Assembly (NCBI RefSeq): GCF_014202475.1
Contig: NZ_JACHGV010000011.1
Location: 62,001-126,000 of the forward strand
Direction of reading: 5' to 3'
Length of the DNA: 64,000 bases
Source of the DNA: Streptomyces paradoxus
Lineage (GTDB): Bacteria > Actinomycetota > Actinomycetes > Streptomycetales > Streptomycetaceae
Shown here: positions 7,711 to 14,155 of the stretch, one piece after another
Numbering within the stretch: the first letter of the stretch is position 1
How the letters are laid out: the number at the start of each line of letters is the position of its first letter
Translations under genes and position numbers: made by a program
The notes under the pieces: generated by a model
The model's database searches: none
What the model was told of the DNA's origin: nothing
Seen by the model: only the letters and a program-made list of their open reading frames with translations

Positions 7711-8684
7711 CGCAGCGCGGCCGTGGCCTCGTCGAGGACGATGCCCAGCGAACGGGTGCCGCGCCCCTTGGCCCACACTTCTGAGTTGACCTCGTGGACG
7801 TCGCCGTTCTTCACGGCCGGGATCTTGCTCCAGAGGGGGTTCCCGGCCAGCTTCTCCGAGAGCTTGCCGTCGGCGTCGCCGAAGCTCATCGTCTCGACGA
7901 ACAGCACGTCGACGCCCTGAGCGAGGATCTCCTCCAGGCTGTAACCGCCCTCGACACCACGGGACTTCCACGGATACCGGGCGATCTTCGGGAACAGGCT
8001 GGCGGCCACGTCGGCCTCGGGGGTCGCGACGCCGAAGTTCTCGTCACTGCCGTAGATGATGAGCGCGGTCTTGTCGCTCGGCGTCTTCTCGGCCTCGGCG
8101 AGCTTGGTGCGGAAGGCCTTCTCGGCCTTCTCGCCTTCGGCGGTCCGGCCGGTCAGGGCCGCCACGTCGCGCAGGTAGCCGACGCTGTCCTCCCACGTCT
8201 CGGGCTGCATGGGCCAGAACGTGGTGGCACCCTTCAGGGCCGGAGCGAGCTTGCCGTGGGTGTCCCCCAGCCCGATGACCAGGTCGGGCTTGTGAGAGAG
8301 GATCGCCTCCACCTCTGGTGCGATGAACCCCCCGGGGATGACGTCGACCTCCTTGGCCTTCTCCGCCCCCAGGAAGCGGGGGTGGGCGAGCAGCGCGCTG
8401 TTGGTGGCCGTCGGGACGATGCCCAGTTCGGTCAGGATGTCGTCGCACAGCGCGAACAGGCAGACGATGCGCCCGGGTTCCTTCTTCACGGAGACCTTGA
8501 CGCCGTTGGTGTCGGTCACGTCCGTCGACGCCTTGATCGGGTCGACGGTGACCTCGGTCCTCGCCGCGGGCTTGGCCTCGTCACTCGCGGGTTCGTCGGA
8601 CGACGAGCCGCATCCGACCAGCGCGGAACCCACCAGCGCTGCGGTGATCCAACTGCGGACGAATCTCGACGGTGAGCGCAGCAT
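7707..8684 (-). CDS. FecB/BtuF-type substrate-binding lipoprotein
   Basis: 325 aa. The signal peptide ends in the lipobox LVGC, so the mature protein is a membrane-anchored lipoprotein that hands ligand to the FecCD permeases. The periplasmic-binding fold is of the helical-backbone (cluster III) type used for siderophores, haem and cobalamin: GRIVCLFALCDDILTELG, VIPGGFIAPEVEAILSHKPDLVIG, then AQGVDVLFVET. This differs from ZnuA/AztC-type binding proteins for free zinc, so a chelate ligand is more likely. It is the first gene of the leftward operon, with GCGAGGG before the ATG at 8684 and a Fur/Zur-like box 48-62 bases upstream. Confidence 0.92.
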   Translation of the reverse strand: MLRSPSRFVRSWITAALVGSALVGCGSSSDEPASDEAKPAARTEVTVDPIKASTDVTDTNGVKVSVKKEPGRIVCLFALCDDILTELGIVPTATNSALLAHPRFLGAEKAKEVDVIPGGFIAPEVEAILSHKPDLVIGLGDTHGKLAPALKGATTFWPMQPETWEDSVGYLRDVAALTGRTAEGEKAEKAFRTKLAEAEKTPSDKTALIIYGSDENFGVATPEADVAASLFPKIARYPWKSRGVEGGYSLEEILAQGVDVLFVETMSFGDADGKLSEKLAGNPLWSKIPAVKNGDVHEVNSEVWAKGRGTRSLGIVLDEATAALR

Positions 8685-8731
8685 CGATGCCCTCGCTTCT
8701 TCTCAGGTGCCGGGAACGCACTGAACATACA

Positions 8732-8746
8732 TGATAATCGTTTTCA
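8732..8746. promoter_or_regulatory. Fur/Zur-family operator in the divergent promoter region
   Basis: TGATAATCGTTTTCA is a near-palindrome (five of seven pairs) in an unusually AT-rich 30-base stretch. It closely matches Zur/Fur boxes of the TGAtAATnATTnTCA type and looks unlike the TTAGGTTAGGCTAACCTAA iron boxes of DmdR/IdeR. It sits between the importer operon (start 8684) and the divergent propeller gene (start 8770) and could repress both. Zinc (Zur) is the best guess. Confidence 0.65.
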
Positions 8747-8769
8747 TAAAACTGGTTTTCGGAGGACTC

Positions 8770-9972
8770 ATGACCGCCAATGCCGCACCCGTCCTGCTCG
8801 TCTCCGACCACGTGGCCGGATCCGTCCATGTGCTGACCGTGCCGGACGGCACCGTCACCGGCCGCCTCACCGGCCGTCATCTCTCCGAGCACGCCGGGTT
8901 TTTGGCCCTGCCCGGAGGGCGGGTCGCCTGCGTCGACGACCGCCGCGGGGAACTCCTGGTCCTCGACCCCTACGGCGAGAGGCTCGTGGAACGCGCCGTC
9001 CCGGTCGCCGTGCCGGCCGAGCACCTCGCCTGCGATCCGAGTGGGCGCCGGCTGGCCGTGACCACCGGCCTGGGCAAGAACTCCGAGCCGTGGTCGGACC
9101 TGCTCACCGTCGTCGACCTGGCCACCGGCGAGACCGCACGCGTCCGCACGCGGGTGGGCGAGCCGGGCGTGACGGTGCTGGGCGGCGGCGATCCCCTGGT
9201 CGTGCTGCGGCACCGGGAACCCGGGGCATTCGCCGCACACCGCTTCGCGGATCTCCTCGCGGCACCGCCCGGCTGCCCCGTGGTCACCCCCCACGGCCTC
9301 TTGCCGCTGCCCGACGACGGCCACGGCGACGCACAAGCCCCCGGCCCGGGGCACGTGTTCGTGGCCACCGGCGAGGGTGTGCACCGGGCCCGGAGGAAGC
9401 ACGACACGCTCGTGGCCGAGGCCGTGATCCCCTGGGAGGCGCCCGCCCGGGGCTGGTACCTGCGCTGGGACACCCGGCGGGCGGCACTGTGGAGCACACT
9501 GCGCGGCGGCGCTCCCGATCCGCTGCGGTGGCCGGAGTGGACCAACCAGGCATGGCACCACGATCCGGAGACGGGTCGCACGGCCCTCACGGAGCTCGGT
9601 CCGGGCCTGGTCTTCCGGCTGGCTCTCGCGCGGGACCACACCGCGTTCACCCGCGTCCACCCCGACGGCGACGAACTGCTCCTCCTCGGCGCCGACGGCA
9701 TCGTCCGCCGCGTCCCCCTGCCCGCGATGGACGGCGCTCCGCGTCGCGGCGGCACCCCCTGGGAAGGCGTCCAGCGCCGGGCCGTTGCCGCCTCACCGGG
9801 CTCCGACTGGGTCGCCGTCACCCGCGGCGGCCACGGCGAAGTCCACATCGTCGACGCGCGGACGGGCCACGAGGTGTCCCGCCCGCGGTTGAGCACGCCG
9901 CTGCACCACGGCGGCCACATGACCCTGCGCAGCCGGACCGACGGCGCCGAGGGCGATCCCGTGGGCCGGTGA
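8770..9972 (+). CDS. Beta-propeller (YncE/WD40-like) protein divergent from the metal importer
   Basis: 400 aa from ATG at 8770, chosen because GGAGG lies 5 bases upstream; the in-frame ATG at 8731 falls inside the operator and is rejected. The sequence is a series of blade-like repeats such as LLVSDHVAGSVHVLTVPDG, VACVDDRRGELLVLDPYG, LLTVVDLATGETA and GEVHIVDARTGHEVSRP. No signal peptide is obvious. It is rich in His, including LHHGGHM near the C-terminus. Propeller proteins beside Zur-controlled importers include the zinc chaperone AztD, so a metal-chaperone role is possible; that is analogy only. Confidence 0.75.
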   Translation: MTANAAPVLLVSDHVAGSVHVLTVPDGTVTGRLTGRHLSEHAGFLALPGGRVACVDDRRGELLVLDPYGERLVERAVPVAVPAEHLACDPSGRRLAVTTGLGKNSEPWSDLLTVVDLATGETARVRTRVGEPGVTVLGGGDPLVVLRHREPGAFAAHRFADLLAAPPGCPVVTPHGLLPLPDDGHGDAQAPGPGHVFVATGEGVHRARRKHDTLVAEAVIPWEAPARGWYLRWDTRRAALWSTLRGGAPDPLRWPEWTNQAWHHDPETGRTALTELGPGLVFRLALARDHTAFTRVHPDGDELLLLGADGIVRRVPLPAMDGAPRRGGTPWEGVQRRAVAASPGSDWVAVTRGGHGEVHIVDARTGHEVSRPRLSTPLHHGGHMTLRSRTDGAEGDPVGR

Positions 9973-10317
9973 CCACGTGACCACGCCTCCGTGCCGACGG
10001 ACCAGGGGCCGGACCAGGGGCCGGGGCAGGCGCCCCGTTCCGCGGACGGTTGGAGGCGCTCCTCGCCTCAGCAACCGGCCATGGACTTGTCGAAGCCGAC
10101 CCAGACCAGGACCGGAAGGAGCGAACCACGCAACACCATGAACGTGATCCGTCGCGCACTCGGCGGGAGCGCTCGCTCGTGCCACACCTCGATGTGGTTC
10201 CTGGTCGCCCGGTGCTCAGGGCGCATGGCGCGCCATCCCACCACCGGGGACACCTGGGACGCCAGGTGCCGGAGTCTCCGGCCGCTTCCCGTGGGCGGAT
10301 GTGCAGGGGCCCACGGC
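9973..10317 (+). other. Intergenic stretch without a convincing gene
   Basis: About 345 bases between the propeller gene and the MFS gene. All frames are open for short distances but have poor codon bias and no family resemblance, and the start region is a low-complexity GGGGCCGGACCAG repeat near 10005-10025. I see no clear promoter motif or hairpin. Confidence 0.4.
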
Positions 10318-11625
10318 ATGATGCCTCGGGTGAACCCGAGGAATGACACGTCGGACCGGCCCCGACCGCGCTGGGGAGTCTTCAGCCAACGGGATTTCCG
10401 CCTGCTCTGGGTGGGCGAGACCGTGAGCGGCCTGGGGAACAGCATCACCGTGGTGGCCTTGCCACTGATCGCGGTCGTGGGGCTGGACGCCGGCTCCACC
10501 GCCGTCGGCTTGCTCACCGCGGCGGCGTGGCTGCCGTGGCTGCTCATAGGTCTCCCGGTCGGGGCATGGGTGGACCGGAGGCGCAAGCGACCACTGATGA
10601 TCGCGTGTGACGTGGCGGCCGCCGCGGCTCTGGTGAGTGTGCCGTCGGCGGCGTGGCTCGACGTGCTGACCTTTCAGCACCTGGTCGTCGTCGCGTTGGT
10701 CTGCGGCACGGCGGCGGTGTGTTTCAACACCGCCTACCACTCGTACATCCGCGTCGTGCTCGACGGCCGCGACCTCTTGGAGGGCAACGCCAAGTTGCAG
10801 GGCAGCGCGGCCGCCACCCAGATCGCCGGGCCGGGGGTGGCGGGGCTCCTCGCCCAGGCGCTCGGGGCGGTCACCGCGCTCGTGACCGACGCCGTGACGT
10901 TCCTGGTCTCCGCGGTCTGCTTGCAGCGGATCGGCGTCGTCGAGCCGGACCGTGCCCCCGACCCGGAACGCGCCTCTCTGCGGCGGCAGATCGTGGAAGG
11001 GCTCCGGTTCGTGGGCCGGGACCGGTACCTGCGGCCCATGGTGACGTGGGGCGCCGTGATCAACTTGGCGCTGACGGGTTATCAGGCGGTCCAGGTCGTG
11101 TTCCTGGTCCGCACCGTCGGGCTGAACCCGGGCATGGTCGGGCTGCTGCTGACCAGCGGCAGCGCCGGCGGCATCGTCGGCGCGCTGGTGGCCACCCGGC
11201 TCAGCCGGCGGTTCGGCACGGCGCGAGGGCTGCTTCTCCTGCAGCTCACCACCTCGCCGTTCGTACTGCTGCTGCCGATGACCACGCCGGGGCCGGGGCT
11301 GCTGCTGTTCGCGACAGGAGCGTTCCTCATAGGAGTCGGCGTCTCCGTGGCCAACATCGTGGTCGGCACCTTCCGGCAGACCTACAGCCCGCCGCACATG
11401 CTCGGCCGGGTCGTGGCGACCGCCATGATGATCAACCACAGCACCATCCCGCTGGGATCCCTGATCGGCGGCGTGCTCGGCGACGCCGTCGGATACCGGC
11501 CGGCCATGTGGATCATGACGGGTCTGGTGGCGCCCTGCTGGCTCATCCTCGCCATCAGCCCGATGCGCCGCACGCGTGATCTCCCGCAGGCCGGGAAGCC
11601 GGAACAAGCGCACGTCGAGGGGTGA
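10318..11625 (+). CDS. MFS transporter, enterobactin-exporter (EntS)-like family
   Basis: 435 aa from ATG 10318 (AGGGG about 9 bases upstream; ATG 10321 is an equal alternative). The open frame reaches back to 9991, but that part has no homology-like features. It begins FSQRDFRLLWVGETVSGLGNS, the start of many EntS/MFS_3 proteins, and continues with about twelve membrane segments. The A-loop WVDRRRKRPLM lies between helices 2 and 3. Function is likely export of a small hydrophobic molecule or siderophore. It is 345 bases beyond the metal-linked propeller gene, so export of the RiPP product is conceivable but unsupported. Confidence 0.85.
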   Translation: MMPRVNPRNDTSDRPRPRWGVFSQRDFRLLWVGETVSGLGNSITVVALPLIAVVGLDAGSTAVGLLTAAAWLPWLLIGLPVGAWVDRRRKRPLMIACDVAAAAALVSVPSAAWLDVLTFQHLVVVALVCGTAAVCFNTAYHSYIRVVLDGRDLLEGNAKLQGSAAATQIAGPGVAGLLAQALGAVTALVTDAVTFLVSAVCLQRIGVVEPDRAPDPERASLRRQIVEGLRFVGRDRYLRPMVTWGAVINLALTGYQAVQVVFLVRTVGLNPGMVGLLLTSGSAGGIVGALVATRLSRRFGTARGLLLLQLTTSPFVLLLPMTTPGPGLLLFATGAFLIGVGVSVANIVVGTFRQTYSPPHMLGRVVATAMMINHSTIPLGSLIGGVLGDAVGYRPAMWIMTGLVAPCWLILAISPMRRTRDLPQAGKPEQAHVEG

Positions 11626-11696
11626 TGCCGTAGTACGAGGATCCTGGTCACAGGAATCCGATTGCCCCTCGCCGCCCCGCCGCACATCCTGCTGGG

Positions 11697-12560
11697 ATGC
11701 GCTTCTCCATCAACATCCCCAACTTCGGGGACTTCGCGGACCCGCGGAACGTCGCGACGGTCGCGTCCGCCGCCGAACAGGCCGGCTGGGACGGGCTCTT
11801 CGTCTGGGACCATGTGCTGCACCGGCATCACCAGGGGCGTCCTTTCGGGGATCCCTGGATGCTGTTGACCGCGGCCGCACTGGCGACCTCACGCATGCGG
11901 CTGGGCACCTTGCTGACGCCGGTCCCCCGCTACCGCCCGCAGCAACTCGCCCGCCAGGTCGCCACCCTGGACCACCTCAGCGGCGGCCGGGTGACGTTCG
12001 CCGCGGGTCTGGGCGGTCCGGTCGAGGACGAGTACCGCAGTTTTGGTGACACCGCCGATCCGCGCCTGCTCGCCGAACGGCTCGACGAGGGGCTGGAGTT
12101 GCTGAGGCGCTTCTGGACCGGCCAGCCGGTGGACCACCACGGCCGGCACTACCAGGTCGAGGATGTGACGCTGCTGCCCGCCACCGTGCAGCAGCCAGGC
12201 CCACCGGTGTGGATCGGCGGATTCTGGCCGCGCCGCCCACCCATGCGGCGGGCAGCCCGCTGGGACGGCGCGGTACCGCTCTTCGAGACGGCCCGGCACG
12301 GTCACGTACCCGATGTGGCCGAAGTCCGGGAACTGGCCGGATACCTGCGCGAGCACCGGCAGGCCGGCGGCGAGCGTCCCTTCGAGTTGGTACTGGGCGG
12401 CGCCACACCTCCGGACGCGGCCAAGGCCAAGGACGTCATCGGCCCCCTGCGTGACGCCGGCGCCACCTGGTGGGACGAGCGGCAGATCCAGACCGGCCCC
12501 GACCTGGACCGGCTGGAGCCGGTGCTGCGCCGCGTGGAGGCCGGCCCGCCAACCCTCTAG
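11697..12560 (+). CDS. LLM-class (luciferase-like) F420/flavin-dependent oxidoreductase
   Basis: 287 aa. The TIM-barrel bacterial luciferase family signature is clear: RFSINIPNFGDFADP at the start, AEQAGWDGLFVWDH, then ATLDHLSGGRVTFAAGLGG and PPVWIGGFWPRR. It probably transfers hydride between coenzyme F420 (or FMN) and an unknown substrate. The gene follows the MFS transporter by 71 bases in the same direction. No ribosome site of note: the ATG directly follows CTGGG at 11691-11695. Substrate unknown. Confidence 0.88.
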   Translation: MRFSINIPNFGDFADPRNVATVASAAEQAGWDGLFVWDHVLHRHHQGRPFGDPWMLLTAAALATSRMRLGTLLTPVPRYRPQQLARQVATLDHLSGGRVTFAAGLGGPVEDEYRSFGDTADPRLLAERLDEGLELLRRFWTGQPVDHHGRHYQVEDVTLLPATVQQPGPPVWIGGFWPRRPPMRRAARWDGAVPLFETARHGHVPDVAEVRELAGYLREHRQAGGERPFELVLGGATPPDAAKAKDVIGPLRDAGATWWDERQIQTGPDLDRLEPVLRRVEAGPPTL

Positions 12561-12575
12561 GTGACCCGTTCGGCC

Positions 12576-13208
12576 TCAGCCCCCGAGAGCGAAAGCCAGC
12601 GCCTCCCGCAGGTCCTGCGGCCCGCGGTAGTGCACACCCGTCATGCCCAGGGCGACAGCGGCGTCGACGTTCTCCAGCCGGTCGTCGACGAAGAGGCATC
12701 GCTCGACGGCGGTCTCCGCCCGCTCGGCGGCGATCTCGTAGATCTCGCGGTCGGGCTTGGCCACTCCGACCCGGGCGCTGCTGACGACGTGGTCCGCAAG
12801 GTCGGACAGTCCCAGGGATTCGAGGTCGCTCTCCAACTCCAGGGTCGCGTTGGTCACCAGGACCAGCGGCAGGTGTTCCCGTATCCGGCGAAGCATCGTG
12901 ACCACCACGTCGTCAGCCCGGAAAGGCGCCTCCGCCAGTGCCGTTGCCAGCTCACGGGCCTGGGGCTCCGCGACCTCACCGACGAGGCCCCGCACGATGG
13001 TCTCCACCCACTCCTCCTTGCCGATCTTTCCAAGGAGCAGCGGCAGGTCAGTCTCCGGCGCATAGGCCACCCTCGTGGTGGTCCCCTCGGCCAGTCCAGC
13101 CAGCAGCTCAAGCCTTGCCAGCCGGGTCAGGTCGTAGAACCGGATCACGTTGTCGAGGTCGCACAGCACCGCGTCGAAGGGCCTGTCAGAGGTGTTGATC
13201 GGCGTCAT
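12576..13208 (-). CDS. HAD-superfamily hydrolase
   Basis: 210 aa. All four HAD motifs are present: motif I DAVLCDLDNVIRF (nucleophile Asp; the usual DxDGT/V is DLDN), motif II VLVTNATLE, motif III Lys in KPDREIY and motif IV FVDDRLENVDAA. The cap between motifs I and II is helical, as in subclass IA phosphatases. It probably dephosphorylates a small metabolite. It converges with the upstream oxidoreductase gene, leaving only 15 bases between stops. Confidence 0.88.
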   Translation of the reverse strand: MTPINTSDRPFDAVLCDLDNVIRFYDLTRLARLELLAGLAEGTTTRVAYAPETDLPLLLGKIGKEEWVETIVRGLVGEVAEPQARELATALAEAPFRADDVVVTMLRRIREHLPLVLVTNATLELESDLESLGLSDLADHVVSSARVGVAKPDREIYEIAAERAETAVERCLFVDDRLENVDAAVALGMTGVHYRGPQDLREALAFALGG

Positions 13209-13244
13209 CGCCCCTGAATAGCACAGGGACTGTCACCGGCCGGC

Positions 13245-13420
13245 TCAGCGGAAGCTGTGGGTATTCTCCGCAGCCCACTGCCGGAACGTCCTGCCCGGGG
13301 AACCGGTGATCCGCGAGACCGTGTCGCGCACTGCCAGCAGTTCGTCATTGACGTCCCCGCCCGTGACGTCGAGCACCGCGTCCGCGGCCTCCTCCCCGAA
13401 GACCGCGGCCATCCGGCTGC
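13245..13420 (-). pseudogene. C-terminal remnant of an NmrA-like NAD(P)-binding protein
   Basis: Reading leftwards from about 13420 to the TGA at 13245, the translation contains AAVFGEEAADAVLDVTGGD and ITGSPGRTFRQWAAENTH. These match the last 50-60 residues usually found in Streptomyces NmrA/SDR-a5 oxidoreductases. The Rossmann domain that should precede it is absent, replaced by the oppositely oriented remnant starting at 13418. There is no plausible start. I read it as the tail of a deleted gene. Confidence 0.7.
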
Positions 13421-13612
13421 GACAAGCGCCTGGCGCAGCACCACCGGCTGCTCGCCACCCGCGCTCACCTGCTGGAAAGACTCGGCCGGCACCAAGTCGC
13501 CGCGCGTACCTACCGCGAGGCCGCCGGTCGCACCACCAGCGCTCCCGAGCGCCGCCATCGCACCCACCGCGCCCACCTCTCGGAACGGCTCACCGGTGTG
13601 CGTTACCCGTAG
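13418..13612 (+). pseudogene. C-terminal remnant of an ECF sigma factor (DUF6596-type)
   Basis: Rightward frame ending at TAG 13610-13612 reads HHRLLATRAHLLERLGRH, then YREAAGRTTSAPERR. This is the TPR-like C-terminal tail of RpoE-like sigma factors of the DUF6596 group. The sigma-2 and sigma-4 domains are missing, and the fragment abuts the tail of an unrelated NmrA gene head to head. Its end overlaps the stop of the VOC gene by 23 bases. Both truncated tails most simply reflect one deletion joining two divergent genes. Confidence 0.7.
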
Positions 13613-14090
13613 CCCCGGGGAAGAAGTCGGCGCCCTGGACGTACGCCATCGCCTCGGTCCACTTCGGGTCGTGGAGGCGGCGTTCCATCTCCTCCGGGCT
13701 GACGTCCTCCACCCGCGTCTGGAGCCACCACAGGTTGCCCAGCGGGTCGCGTACCCGCCCGATGCGGTCGCCGAAGAAGAGATGCGTCACCTCGGTCACG
13801 GACGTGCCGCCGGCTGCGACGGCCCTGCGGTGCGCGGCGTCGGCGTCCTCGACGTAGAGGCGCAGGAAGGCGGGCGTCGGCGGCCAGTCGGGTGGGGCGT
13901 CGAACGGCATGACGATCGAGTCGCCGATCCGCACCTCCGCGTGCCCGATCCGGCCGTCCTCGCCGACGACCCGAGCGATCTCCTCGGCGTCGAACGCCTC
14001 CTTCAGGTAGTCGATCAGCCCGGCCGTGTCGCGCGAGATGATCCAGGGCGTGACGGTGTGGTAGCCGTCCGGGATCGGTTGTACGGTCAT
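13590..14090 (-). CDS. VOC-family (PhnB/glyoxalase-like) protein
   Basis: 166 aa. Vicinal-oxygen-chelate fold with two beta-alpha-beta-beta-beta modules: TVTPWIISRDTAGLIDYLKE, DGRIGHAEVRIGDSIVMPFD, FLRLYVEDADAAHRRAVAAG and RVRDPLGNLWWLQTR. It has PhnB-like features (DPLGNLWW) rather than a classical glyoxalase I. The C-terminal 35 residues (SPEEMERRLHD) form an extra helix seen in this subfamily. Chemistry unknown. Confidence 0.85.
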   Translation of the reverse strand: MTVQPIPDGYHTVTPWIISRDTAGLIDYLKEAFDAEEIARVVGEDGRIGHAEVRIGDSIVMPFDAPPDWPPTPAFLRLYVEDADAAHRRAVAAGGTSVTEVTHLFFGDRIGRVRDPLGNLWWLQTRVEDVSPEEMERRLHDPKWTEAMAYVQGADFFPGATGNAHR

Positions 14091-14155
14091 TCGTTTTCCT
14101 CCCGAGTGCGTGCCGCTCCTTCCGAAGCTAGGGGGGCTGTAGGTCAGATCCCGGC

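Noticed and set aside
8732..8746. DmdR/IdeR iron box
   Set aside because: The site does not show the TTAGGTTAGGCTAACC-like pattern. A Fur/Zur-type palindrome fits better.
10050..10346. 98-codon small gene upstream of the MFS gene
   Set aside because: No ribosome site, composition unlike coding sequence, and it overlaps the MFS start.
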